Shown one piece after another: positions 1 through 7,702 of a stretch of DNA of 64,000 nt. The number at the start of each line of letters is the position of its first letter. The stretch's first letter is position 1. The notes beneath the pieces are model-generated. The model did no database searches and was not told the origin of the DNA. It worked only from the letters and a program-made list of their open reading frames with translations. The translations under genes and the position numbers were made by a program. Source of the stretch: Amycolatopsis circi (GTDB taxonomy: Bacteria; Actinomycetota; Actinomycetes; Mycobacteriales; Pseudonocardiaceae); assembly GCF_003385235.1 (NCBI RefSeq), contig NZ_PQIA01000015.1, positions 30,963 through 94,962 on the forward strand, given 5' to 3'.

Positions 1-299
1 CCGAGGCGTACACCGGGACCGACGCGCTCCGCTGCGCCTTCGAGTACTACCGGGCGTTGCCGGAGAGCGCCCGCCAGTTGACCGAAGCGGCGGCGAAGCG
101 GCTCACCGTCCCGACGATGGCGATCGGCGCGAATCCGGTGGGCGACGCGCTGGAACAGCAGCTGCGCCCGATCGCCGACGATCTCACCGGGCACCTGCTG
201 CCGGACTGCGGGCACCTGATTCCGCTGGACTGCCCGCGCGGATTCCTCGATCTCCTGCTGCCGTTCCTGTCCCGGGAGATACTGGCCGGGTGTCGTTGA
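1..299 (+). CDS. Alpha/beta-hydrolase, C-terminal part (start lies left of the window)
   Basis: The frame is open from base 3 to the TGA at 297-299 and encodes about 98 residues; the beginning is outside the window. The segment DALRCAFEYYRALPE resembles the cap region of epoxide-hydrolase or haloalkane-dehalogenase-like alpha/beta-hydrolases, and CGHLIPLDCP carries the expected catalytic histidine (GH) near the C-terminus. The nucleophile and acid residues are not visible, so the substrate cannot be named. The stop overlaps the GTG start of the next gene, suggesting co-translation. Confidence 0.7.
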   Translation, partial: EAYTGTDALRCAFEYYRALPESARQLTEAAAKRLTVPTMAIGANPVGDALEQQLRPIADDLTGHLLPDCGHLIPLDCPRGFLDLLLPFLSREILAGCR

Positions 300-1414
300 C
301 GTCCGAGCTGGCCGACCCGCGGGGGACTCTCGCGCGCTGGTGCGCGCGGGTGTTCACCGGCACGGCCGCGGCCGCGCGCCGGATCGAGGAGGCGACGAAC
401 GGCGTGCGCCCGATCCGTCCGGTGCTTGCCCGTCCGCCGCGCCAGCACTGGGCCGAGATCGGCGGTGCGTTCGGCCAGCGGATCGCCGACCTCGTGCAGC
501 CCGCCCCGCCGTACTACGCGCTGCTCGGGATGGTGCGTGCGCAGTGGGGCAGCGGTCCGTGGGCGCATGCGCAAGCCGCTCAGTACCCGACGCACGACGA
601 GCTTCCGCCGGAGTACCGGGCACGGGCGCTCGGCATCCGTCCGGCCGCGGCGACCTGGCTCGACCTCGGCGACGGAATGCCTCACGGCGAAGCACTTCCG
701 GGTGCCGAGGAGTTGTGGGGCGAACTGCTGGAACGCGCTCGCCGCTACCAAGCGCAGCACGCCCCGCCCGGCGTGCTCGGCGGACCGGGTGCGGAGGCCG
801 GACTGGCGCGGACCGACTGGGTGCTGTCGGCGTGCGAGGACATCTACCGCTCCGGCCGCATCGACCCGCAGCTCGCCCGGGTCGTCGACGGCGGCGGCAC
901 GATCGCGGACCTGCGCGCCCTGCCCGCCGACGCGGCGGTGACCGAACTGGCGGAACTCGCGAAACGCTTACACGACAACGGTGCGCTGTGGGAGCTGCGC
1001 CGCCTCGCCGGTGCGCCGCCCGAGGGCTATCCGCTCGGGATCGCCGGGCCGACCATCGTGCCCGGCTGGGCGGACGGCGATCTTTTGCTCGGGAAGCTCG
1101 ACCCCGAAGAGGGGATCGCCGCCGGCACGCTGCTGGACGTGAAGACCGTGCTGACTGTCGGCGATCCGGACCGCGCCGGGCGCTGGCTGTGGCAGATCCT
1201 GCTGTACGCCTGGCTCGACGTCGCCGACCTCTACCGCATCCGGGAGGTCGGGCTGCTGCTCGGGCGGCACGGCAAGCTGGTCTGCTGGCCGGTCGACGAG
1301 CTGGCCGCGGACCTGCTCGGCGGGGACGGACTGGTCGATCACCGTCGCGACGAGTTCAGGGACATGGCGCGCGGGCTGCTCGACGCGGCCGGGCTGAGCT
1401 TGGCCGGCGACTGA
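290..1414 (+). CDS. Uncharacterised protein, possible PD-(D/E)XK nuclease-like fold
   Basis: This is a 374-residue protein with a GTG start that overlaps the previous gene by 10 bases. I do not recognise a named family. The C-terminal third shows an order of motifs typical of the PD-(D/E)XK superfamily: ADGDLLLG near residue 260 (candidate acidic residue), LLDVKT near 280-286 (D-x-K motif), and WQILLYAWLD near 300 (the Gln/Tyr helix), then VGLLLGRHGKLVCW. The N-terminal two thirds have no visible motif, signal peptide or membrane segment. Its end overlaps the end of the convergent EamA gene by 76 bases. The nuclease-like assignment is an inference from motif order only. Confidence 0.6.
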   Translation: MSLTSELADPRGTLARWCARVFTGTAAAARRIEEATNGVRPIRPVLARPPRQHWAEIGGAFGQRIADLVQPAPPYYALLGMVRAQWGSGPWAHAQAAQYPTHDELPPEYRARALGIRPAAATWLDLGDGMPHGEALPGAEELWGELLERARRYQAQHAPPGVLGGPGAEAGLARTDWVLSACEDIYRSGRIDPQLARVVDGGGTIADLRALPADAAVTELAELAKRLHDNGALWELRRLAGAPPEGYPLGIAGPTIVPGWADGDLLLGKLDPEEGIAAGTLLDVKTVLTVGDPDRAGRWLWQILLYAWLDVADLYRIREVGLLLGRHGKLVCWPVDELAADLLGGDGLVDHRRDEFRDMARGLLDAAGLSLAGD

Positions 1415-2337
1415 GCCGCGGGTCGCTTCGACGCGCCGCGACCGGCGAAACACACCGCGCCGAGCACGATTACGCAGCCGACGAGCTGCAGCGCGCCCGG
1501 CCGCTCGCTCAGCAGCAAGAACCCGAGGGCGACCGCGCCGACCGGCTGCAGCAGCATCATCGTCGCGCCGGTCGAGGCGGCCAGCCGCGGCAGCGCACCG
1601 GCGATCAGCAGCCACCCGATGACCTGGCCGACCATGGCCAGCGCGGCGAACCAGCCGAGCGAGGGCAGGCTGGGCGTCAGGTCGAGGCGGCCGAACGGAA
1701 GTCCGAGCGCGACCGACACGAAGCCCGCCGACACGGTCGCCAGCGACAGCGAGCGGACCTGCGTCGCGGGGCTGCTGCTGAGCCGGAGCAGCAGCAGGTA
1801 CCCCGAATAGCCCGCCCCGGCGGCGAGCGCGAAAACCAGGCCCAGCACCGGGTTCGAGCCGGTCATCGTCGAGCCGAACACGCCGCCCGCGAGCACGATG
1901 CCGACGATCAGCGTCGGTGCGACGAACTTGAACCGCGGGTCCGGCCGCTCCTTGAGGAAGAGGAACGCCAGCAGCGGCACGATCACGACCTGCACCGAAA
2001 GCAGCATGGTCGCGACGCCCGCGCCGACGCGCGGGATCGCTTCGCCCCACAGGACGAAGTCGAGACCCAGACCGAGCCCGGCCAGCAGCGGCAGCAGGAG
2101 CTTCGCGCGCACGCGGGTCCGCCGCGCTTCGCTGAACGCCAGGAGCGCGAGCAGCGGCAGTGCGAGGACGCAGCGCCAGAACGCGCTGGTCGCCCCGCTG
2201 GCCCCGGAAACCTTGATGAGCACCGAGGTCAGCGCGATGCAGAGGCTGCCGGCCGCGGCCAGCAGCCGAGGGTCGGCGCGACCGGTGAGCGCGGCGATCG
2301 GACCGGCGGTCGGCAACGGGGCGGTTTCGGTGGTCAT
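1339..2337 (-). CDS. EamA/DMT-family membrane transporter
   Basis: The product is about 332 residues with roughly ten hydrophobic helices in two EamA-like halves (for example LLAAAGSLCIALTSVLIKV near the start and GAVALGFLLLSERPGALQLV near the end), typical of drug/metabolite exporters of the inner membrane. The start at 2337 (MTTETAPLP) is preferred; an in-frame ATG at 2373 would add 12 residues but crowds the divergent LysR promoter. The tail after residue about 305 is Ala/Ser/Pro-rich. The LysR gene starting at 2412 in the opposite direction is probably its regulator. The exported substrate is unknown; amino acids or metabolites are common for the family. Confidence 0.85.
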   Translation of the reverse strand: MTTETAPLPTAGPIAALTGRADPRLLAAAGSLCIALTSVLIKVSGASGATSAFWRCVLALPLLALLAFSEARRTRVRAKLLLPLLAGLGLGLDFVLWGEAIPRVGAGVATMLLSVQVVIVPLLAFLFLKERPDPRFKFVAPTLIVGIVLAGGVFGSTMTGSNPVLGLVFALAAGAGYSGYLLLLRLSSSPATQVRSLSLATVSAGFVSVALGLPFGRLDLTPSLPSLGWFAALAMVGQVIGWLLIAGALPRLAASTGATMMLLQPVGAVALGFLLLSERPGALQLVGCVIVLGAVCFAGRGASKRPAAQSPAKLSPAASSSPRAMSLNSSRR

Positions 2338-2411
2338 GCCTTCTATCGTGGGGTCGCTAACTATCAAGGACAAGTGAATGTTCCTGCGGGAAATCCGGTA
2401 GCATCACTACT

Positions 2412-3320
2412 GTGTTCAGTGTGGATCGGATGCGCGCCCTGCACGCGGTCGCGCAGCACGGCTCGGTCGCCCGCGCGGCGGCCGCGCTGCACGTCACGCC
2501 GTCCGGGGTGTCGCAGCAGCTGGCGAAACTGGAGCGGGAAGCGGGCCTGGCATTGCTGGAACCGCGCGGCCGGACCGTGCGGCTCACGCGCGCCGGGCAG
2601 GTGCTCGTCGGACACGCCGAACGCGTGCTGGCGCAACTCGCCGAAGCGCGCACGGATCTCGAACGGCTGCGCGAGGACGTCTTCGGGCCGTTGCGGATCG
2701 GGTCGATCGCGACCTGTGTGCACGCCCTGCTGCCGCCCGCGCTCGCCACGCTCACTGAACAGCACCCGCGGCTGAACGTGACGCTGGGCGAGGGCGAAGC
2801 CGAACAGACGTTGCCGAAGGTGCTCGCCGGCGACCTCGACGTCGCGGTGTTCGAAAGCTGGGCGGACCGGCCGACCGTGGTGCCGCCGGGGATCACGCAG
2901 GTCACGCTGTTCTCCGACGTCGCCGACCTGGCGCTGCCCGCCGGGCATCGGCTCGCGCACCGGCGCACGGTCGACCTCTCCGAGGTGGACGACGTGTCGT
3001 GGATCGGCTGGACCGGCCGGTCCGGCTGCTACGAATGGCTCGTGCACGTGCTCCGTTCGCAGGACCTGGAGCCGCGGATCAGTTGCACCATCGGAAGTTA
3101 CGTGACGCAGCTGGCGCTCGTCGCGGGCAACGTCGGGGCCGCGCTCGTCCCGCGGCTCGCCCGAGGACCGGTGCCGGACGGGGTCCGGATGCTCGCGACG
3201 CGGCCGGTGCTGAACCGCACGATCATCGCCGCGTGCCGGTCCGGCGAGGAGGCGCACGGCGGGGTCCGGGCGGCGCTGGAGGCGCTCGGCGAGGCGTCGG
3301 CGACTTATGTGAACCACTGA
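2412..3320 (+). CDS. LysR-family transcriptional regulator
   Basis: This 302-residue protein has the N-terminal winged helix-turn-helix of LysR regulators: residues 3-62 read VDRMRALHAVAQHGSVARAA, followed by ALHVTPSGVSQQLAKLERE and PRGRTVRLTRAG. A periplasmic-binding-protein-like effector domain occupies about residues 90-290. It starts with GTG at 2412, 74 bases from the start of the divergent EamA exporter, the classical arrangement in which the LysR protein controls the neighbour from the shared intergenic region. The inducer is not evident. Confidence 0.9.
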   Translation: MFSVDRMRALHAVAQHGSVARAAAALHVTPSGVSQQLAKLEREAGLALLEPRGRTVRLTRAGQVLVGHAERVLAQLAEARTDLERLREDVFGPLRIGSIATCVHALLPPALATLTEQHPRLNVTLGEGEAEQTLPKVLAGDLDVAVFESWADRPTVVPPGITQVTLFSDVADLALPAGHRLAHRRTVDLSEVDDVSWIGWTGRSGCYEWLVHVLRSQDLEPRISCTIGSYVTQLALVAGNVGAALVPRLARGPVPDGVRMLATRPVLNRTIIAACRSGEEAHGGVRAALEALGEASATYVNH

Positions 3321-3392
3321 ATCTTCTTGCGCGGCTGCCCTTTTCGGCCGGTTCGGCCCTAGAGTCGACCTCGACGAGCAGGGGAGCCGCCC

Positions 3393-4706
3393 ATGACCGC
3401 CGAGGATGCTGCCCGTGCCTTGCGGGCTCGACTGTCCGCCGGGCAGGTGCACACGTCCGGTCCTCAGTACGAATCGGCGGCGACGGTGTGGAACGCCGCC
3501 GTCGTCTCGCGGCCGGCTGTGGTGGTGGAATGCCGGAGCACGGCGGATGTCCAAGCCTCGGTGCGGGCCGCGCGCGAACTGGGTTTGCCGTTGTCGGTGC
3601 GGAGCGGCGGCCACGACTGGGCCGGACGCGCGGTGGCGGACGGCGGGATCACGCTCGACCTTCGGCCGCTGAACCGGGTCGTGGTCGATCCGGGGCGACG
3701 GGGCGCGGTGGTCGGCGGCGGTGCTCGGGCCAACGATGTGCTTGCCGCGGCGGAGGCGCACGGCCTGACCGCGGCGGTCGGCACGATCGGCACTGTTGGT
3801 TTCGCCGGGCTCGCACTCGGCGGCGGATACGGTCCTTTCGTGGGGAAATACGGCCTCGCCGCGGACAACCTGCTCGGCGTCGAGATCGTGCTCGCGGACG
3901 GCGAAGTCGTGCTCGCCAACGCTTCGCGGCTGCCGGACCTGTGGTGGGCGCTGCGGGGCGGCGGCGGGAATTTCGGCGTCGTGACGTCGCTGGGAGTGCG
4001 GTTGCACGCGTCACCGCAAATCACCACCGGTCCGGTCTGGTATTCGGCGACGGACGCCGCTCGGGTTTTCGCTGCGGTAACGGAAATCCAGGCTGGCGCG
4101 CCGGACGAACTCACCGTGCAGACCGGCGTCCTGGCCGGTGCCGACGGTGCGTTGTGCGTGCTGGTCTGGCCGACCTGGTGCGGTCCTGCTGATCCGGACA
4201 GCTTTCTTGCCCGGCTCGGAACTCCGCTCGCCTCGCAGATCGCGCCGGTCTCGTCGTACGCGGCGGAGATCGCCCGCCGGGACGCGATGTTCCCGGGCGG
4301 CCGATCGGTCACCATCCGCACGCGGTCGCTTCCGGCGTTCACTCCGGAGGCTGTCTCGGTGCTGGTGACGCAGACGGAAGCGCGGACTTCGCCGCTGTCG
4401 GGACTGTCGATCCACCATTTCCACGGCGTGGCCGCCCGGATTTCGGCGACGGACACGGCGTTCCCGCTGCGAGAAGACCACCTGATGGTCGAGGTGCTGG
4501 GACTGGGAGAGGACACCGACGACCGAGCCTGGGCGGATGCCACGTCGGCCGCGTTGGCCCCTCACGCGTTGCCGGGCGCGTACGCGAACCTGCTGGGACC
4601 GGATGTGCCCGCCGCGAACCCCTTCGGCCGCAACACGGCCCGGCTTCGGGACATCAAACACCGCTACGACCCGGACGGAGTTTTCCACGCCATTCCGTTG
4701 GCGTGA
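3393..4706 (+). CDS. FAD-binding oxidoreductase, berberine-bridge-enzyme (BBE) type
   Basis: The 437-residue protein has the VAO/PCMH FAD fold: [12 protein letters not shown] near residues 70-80 contains the histidine that normally bonds FAD covalently, then [20 protein letters not shown] and [19 protein letters not shown]. The C-terminus carries the BBE domain ending [20 protein letters not shown]. The second cofactor-linking cysteine of bicovalent family members is not present in [11 protein letters not shown], so attachment through His only is expected. Such enzymes oxidise sugars, alcohols or natural-product intermediates. A GGGGAG ribosome binding site lies about 8 bases before the ATG. 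No tailoring partner stands next to it. Confidence 0.85.
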   Translation: MTAEDAARALRARLSAGQVHTSGPQYESAATVWNAAVVSRPAVVVECRSTADVQASVRAARELGLPLSVRSGGHDWAGRAVADGGITLDLRPLNRVVVDPGRRGAVVGGGARANDVLAAAEAHGLTAAVGTIGTVGFAGLALGGGYGPFVGKYGLAADNLLGVEIVLADGEVVLANASRLPDLWWALRGGGGNFGVVTSLGVRLHASPQITTGPVWYSATDAARVFAAVTEIQAGAPDELTVQTGVLAGADGALCVLVWPTWCGPADPDSFLARLGTPLASQIAPVSSYAAEIARRDAMFPGGRSVTIRTRSLPAFTPEAVSVLVTQTEARTSPLSGLSIHHFHGVAARISATDTAFPLREDHLMVEVLGLGEDTDDRAWADATSAALAPHALPGAYANLLGPDVPAANPFGRNTARLRDIKHRYDPDGVFHAIPLA

Positions 4707-4760
4707 CCTTTTTGCCGAGTGCATTGGTAAAAAAGAAGAGCCAGGGGGAGGGGGCGGGCC

Positions 4761-5110
4761 GTGGCGTACGTGATCGCCGAGCCGTGCGTGGACGTGATGG
4801 ACCGGGCCCGGTGGACTGCATCTACGTCGGCGAGCGCTCGCTCTACATCCATCCGGACGAATGCGTGGACTGCGGCGCCTGTGAACCGGTGTGTCCGGTC
4901 GAAGCGATCTACTACGAGGACGACCTCCCGGAACGCTGGCACGTCTACGCCGAGGACAACGCCCTGTTCTTCAGCGAAACCCTGCCCGGCCGCGACGCGC
5001 CGCTGGACAGCCCCGGCGGTGCGGTGAAACTCGGCGACCTCGGGGCGGACACGCCGTTGGTCGCCGGGCAGCCGCGTCCGGAGATTCCCGCGCAGCAGTG
5101 TTTGCCCTAG
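4761..5110 (+). pseudogene. fdxA: 7Fe ferredoxin (fdxA) broken by a 16-base deletion
   Basis: The GTG at 4761 opens a typical actinobacterial FdxA start ([16 protein letters not shown]), but after base about 4806 the ferredoxin sequence continues in another frame: [38 protein letters not shown] and a normal tail to TAG at 5108-5110. Compared with the family consensus, the codons for about five residues around the conserved ACxEEC segment are missing, and the length lost is 16 bases, so the frame shifts. Two N-terminal cysteine ligands are gone. The second CxxCxxCxxxCP cluster site is intact. A frame open from 4703 could make a 135-residue protein with one cluster, but its N-terminus is not ferredoxin-like. 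It could also be a sequencing error. Confidence 0.75.
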
Positions 5111-5133
5111 TCCGCTCGGTTAAACTGGTCCGC

Positions 5134-5826
5134 ATGAGCGAGCAGACGCTGACCGACCCGCCCGGCTCCCGCGCGCTGGGCGAGAGCCGGACCCGGGTGC
5201 TGGACGCGCTGCGTTCGGCGGCCTGTCCGGTCGCGGTGCAGGACGTCGCCGCACAGGTGGGCTCGCACCCCAACACCGCGCGGTTCCACCTGGACGGACT
5301 GGTCGAATCCGGCCTCGCCGAACGTCGCGCCGAAGACCGCACCCGCCCCGGCCGCCCGCGGACGGTCTACGTCGCGATCGCCGAGGAAGCCGCCGAGGGA
5401 CGGCGCAGCTACCGGCTGCTCGCGGAAATGCTGACCGGCCTGATCGCGGAACACGTCGCCGAACCCGGGAAAGCCGCGGAATCGGCAGGCGAAGCGTGGG
5501 GCCGCTACCTGGCCGACCGTCCGCCGCCGAACCGGAGCGTCGACGAGGCCGAGGGAATCCGGCGACTGTCCACTGTGCTCAGTGACGCCGGTTTCGCCCC
5601 GGACCTGGCCGGTGATTCGGAGCGGCCGGTGATCCGGCTGCGGCACTGCCCGTTCCGGGAGGTCGCGGAGGAACGCCGGGATGTGGTGTGCGGTCTGCAT
5701 CTCGGGCTGATGCGCGGGGTGCTGGCCGAGGTGCGCGCGCCTTTGACGGCGGAGCGGCTGGAGGCGTTTGTCGAGCCGTCGTTGTGTTTGGCGCATTTGA
5801 AACCGACGGGCAAACGTCGTCGCTGA
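5134..5826 (+). CDS. Winged-helix regulator with C-terminal cysteines (SufR-like, COG2345 type)
   Basis: The 230-residue protein starts at ATG 5134. Residues about 20-85 form a winged helix (RVLDALRSAACPVAVQDVAA, HPNTARFHLDGLVESGLAE, RPGRPRTVYV). The C-terminal half contains Cys172, Cys186 and Cys218 in RHCPFRE, DVVCGLHLGL and EPSLCLAHL. Regulators of this build, such as SufR, hold an iron-sulfur cluster through such cysteines and control Fe-S assembly or stress genes; cluster binding here is inferred. It lies 23 bases after the broken ferredoxin gene, which fits an iron-sulfur theme. An ArsR-like metal sensor is the alternative. Confidence 0.75.
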   Translation: MSEQTLTDPPGSRALGESRTRVLDALRSAACPVAVQDVAAQVGSHPNTARFHLDGLVESGLAERRAEDRTRPGRPRTVYVAIAEEAAEGRRSYRLLAEMLTGLIAEHVAEPGKAAESAGEAWGRYLADRPPPNRSVDEAEGIRRLSTVLSDAGFAPDLAGDSERPVIRLRHCPFREVAEERRDVVCGLHLGLMRGVLAEVRAPLTAERLEAFVEPSLCLAHLKPTGKRRR

Positions 5827-5904
5827 CCGCCGTCCTCAGCGGCACTGCGGTCAGTGGCTGGAAAACCGATCGCCTTAGCTCTTGGCCGAGCTTAGGCTTT
5901 TGCT

Positions 5905-6300
5905 ATGTTCGAATACCACGGGTGGATCAGTCTTCGCTCGACCGCTGAGGCTGTTGACGACGAACCGCCCCTGCGCCTCGAAGAGATCCAGGCCCTGGTC
6001 GACGACTTGGCCGGCTACGCGCTGATTGATCTCCAGCCGATGAACGGCTCGTATTACCTCCACCTCGGCGGGCACCCGAATCACCGCGGGCAGCAGGGCG
6101 ACGAGGTGATCGACTTGTTCGTGAAGGTCGGGCGGCTCGCTCCGGGGTCGTACGGGCTGCTGTACGTCCACGACGACGAACATCCGGAGCACCAGATGAG
6201 CTTCCGGGTCTTCCGGCTGGTCCGCGGCGAGGTCACCGAGCACGCGGATCACCTTCTGTCGCCGGCGATCCCTGTCTTGGAGGATGCGGAACCGAGCTGA
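5905..6300 (+). CDS. Immunity protein 7 (Imm7) family, orphan
   Basis: This 131-residue acidic protein begins MFEYHGWISLRST, the hallmark start of Imm7 immunity proteins of polymorphic toxin systems, and continues with YLHLGGHPNHRGQQ and SYGLLYVHDDE, also typical of the family. Imm7 proteins neutralise a co-inherited toxin domain in the cytoplasm. No toxin gene, WXG100 protein or secretion gene is seen within several kilobases, so it may protect against toxins of neighbouring cells or be the remnant of a lost toxin-immunity pair. It appears to have its own promoter region in the AT-richer stretch before 5905. Confidence 0.8.
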   Translation: MFEYHGWISLRSTAEAVDDEPPLRLEEIQALVDDLAGYALIDLQPMNGSYYLHLGGHPNHRGQQGDEVIDLFVKVGRLAPGSYGLLYVHDDEHPEHQMSFRVFRLVRGEVTEHADHLLSPAIPVLEDAEPS

Positions 6301-6490
6301 TCGCAAGGTGGCGGTCGACAGGGGCAAGCCGAATCCTCGCCAGCTGTCTGATGTGGACAGACACCGCAGCGAGACCCGAAGCGAGGCACGTCAAGGGATT
6401 CCACTGTGCGCGATCGATCGGCGGCCGGGGTGGAGGAGACCGGCCGCCGCGGGACGGGTGCCGAAGGGGAGTCAGCGCCGGTATCGAGGG

Positions 6491-6964
6491 TCAGGCCGGG
6501 ACCGCGGCCCGGCCGATCCGTACTCGCCACTTCTCGGGCCCGGATTCCACGTATTCCCACGTGAAATCCTCGCCGTGCGTGGCGGTGAACTCGCGGCGCA
6601 GCGGCTTCGGGTCGTGGTTGTTGACGAGCACGAACGATTCCCCGGGCGCGAGCCGCGCGTAGCGGCCGAAGATGCGCGGATGCCGGGTGCCGTGCGGGAT
6701 TTCGCGGACGTCCAGGACTTCCGCGCCGTCCAGTTCGCCGCCGTCGAGGAGCATGCGCAGCTCGTCGACCGAGTGCAGCACGGCGTCCTGGATCCGCCGC
6801 AGGGCGCGGACCAGCAACCGGGTCGCGGGGGCTCCGGCGGCGGTCGCGTTGAGGACGCGGTCGGCGGCGGAAAGGTACTCGGTCAACGGGCCCGAGGCGA
6901 ACGCGATCAGCCGCGCGTTGGCCTCCGCGCGAGCCCTGCCGTCGAGCTGGAGTTCCGTGACCAC
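6491..6964 (-). CDS. DUF2249-domain protein
   Basis: About 157 residues are encoded from the GTG at 6964. The last 65 residues form a DUF2249 domain (LDVREIPHGTRHPRIFGRYA, LAPGESFVLVNNHDPKPLRR, FTWEYVESGPEKW), a SirA/TusA-like fold often found with nitrogen-oxide and hemerythrin genes. The N-terminal part is helical. Coding character continues upstream of 6964 as far as a stop at about 7022 (ALRAQSGRILAEYREKAA), but only a CTG offers a start there. A GGAGG-type site at 7034-7039 (complement) lies 5 bases before a GTG in another frame, so the true start is uncertain. An inverted repeat at 7050-7071 lies just upstream. Confidence 0.7.
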   Translation of the reverse strand: MVTELQLDGRARAEANARLIAFASGPLTEYLSAADRVLNATAAGAPATRLLVRALRRIQDAVLHSVDELRMLLDGGELDGAEVLDVREIPHGTRHPRIFGRYARLAPGESFVLVNNHDPKPLRREFTATHGEDFTWEYVESGPEKWRVRIGRAAVPA

Positions 6965-7049
6965 GGCGGCCTTTTCCCGGTACTCCGCCAGAATTCGGCC
7001 GGACTGGGCGCGGAGGGCATCCAGTCACGGGAACCTCCCGGAAAGAGTA

Positions 7050-7071
7050 TTTACGAGACTAACAGTGTAAA
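7050..7071. promoter_or_regulatory. Inverted repeat upstream of the DUF2249 gene
   Basis: TTTAC and GTAAA face each other across 12 bases in an AT-rich island upstream of the DUF2249 gene. The size (22 bp) suits a dimeric regulator. The cognate protein is unknown. Confidence 0.35.
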
Positions 7072-7099
7072 AGAACACGCCCGCGGACGTGACGCGGAC

Positions 7100-7531
7100 T
7101 CAGGACGGGCCGATCCGCGCGAGGACGAGCCCGACCGGGATGCTGATCAGCAGCAGTACGACCAGTGCCTGGAACCCGTGCCGCAACCAGCGGGCGCGGC
7201 CGTCCGGAGAGCCGCCGCGCACGCCGAGGACCAGCAGTGCCAGACCGATGACCAGAACCGCGCCGCCGACGTCGACCACGGGGGTCGCCCCGGAGAGCGT
7301 TCCGGCTAGTACAGCGGCATTTCCGAAGTTCCAGGCCGCGACTTGAGCGCCGACCAGCCGTCGAGCTGGCACCGTCGGGGCGAGCAGTGCCTGTCCGATC
7401 CCGAGGCCGAGCTGGGCGATCCCGCCGACGAGCACGAGATACGCGACCGCCCACGCGCCGTGCGGGGTCGGATGCGGGGCGATGACCGCGGACGCGAGCC
7501 CTCCGGCGATTGCGCACCCGATGCCGAGCAC
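7100..7531 (-). CDS. Small membrane protein, four predicted helices
   Basis: About 143 residues from the GTG at 7531 with four hydrophobic stretches (GIGCAIAGGLASAVIA, YLVLVGGIAQLGLGIGQALL, VVDVGGAVLVIGLALLVLG, FQALVVLLLISIPVGLVL). The frame stays open upstream for about 16 more residues (TTPRTAAAAPFAV) to a TAG in the ACTAGTCTAGT palindrome, but no standard start codon is present there. It lies upstream of the DUF2249 gene on the same strand with a 135-base gap. The pair may act together, possibly in a redox or nitric-oxide setting, by analogy with other DUF2249 neighbourhoods; no enzymatic motif is visible. Confidence 0.65.
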   Translation of the reverse strand: MLGIGCAIAGGLASAVIAPHPTPHGAWAVAYLVLVGGIAQLGLGIGQALLAPTVPARRLVGAQVAAWNFGNAAVLAGTLSGATPVVDVGGAVLVIGLALLVLGVRGGSPDGRARWLRHGFQALVVLLLISIPVGLVLARIGPS

Positions 7532-7575
7532 GGCGAACGGTGCCGCGGCGGCGGTGCGAGGAGTCGTATCTCCAA

Positions 7576-7586
7576 ACTAGTCTAGT
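7576..7586. promoter_or_regulatory. ACTAG-T-CTAGT palindrome in a divergent promoter
   Basis: A perfect 11-bp palindrome lies between the leftward membrane protein gene and the rightward MDR reductase gene, in an otherwise GC-rich region. It could be an operator for either gene. Confidence 0.3.
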
Positions 7587-7702
7587 GAAAACGATCAGCG
7601 CGGACCGGTCGGCGCGGGTGCGTCCGGAGCGAAAAATTCCCCGCTGTGACGGGATTCGCGTCGGGTCGGCGGCGGCCGGACCCGGCTGTTAGGTTCGCGG
7701 AC

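Noticed and set aside
3464..4543. 359-residue antisense frame opposite the FAD oxidase
   Set aside because: It is a Ser/Ala/Thr-rich shadow of the BBE-type gene with no recognisable domain.
4703..5110. Functional ferredoxin starting upstream at 4703
   Set aside because: The first 30 residues of that frame are not ferredoxin-like and the N-terminal ligands are missing; a deletion in fdxA fits better.
6249..7028. GTG at 7028 with good ribosome site as start of a 259-residue gene
   Set aside because: That frame is Arg/Pro-rich and out of frame with the clear DUF2249 domain.
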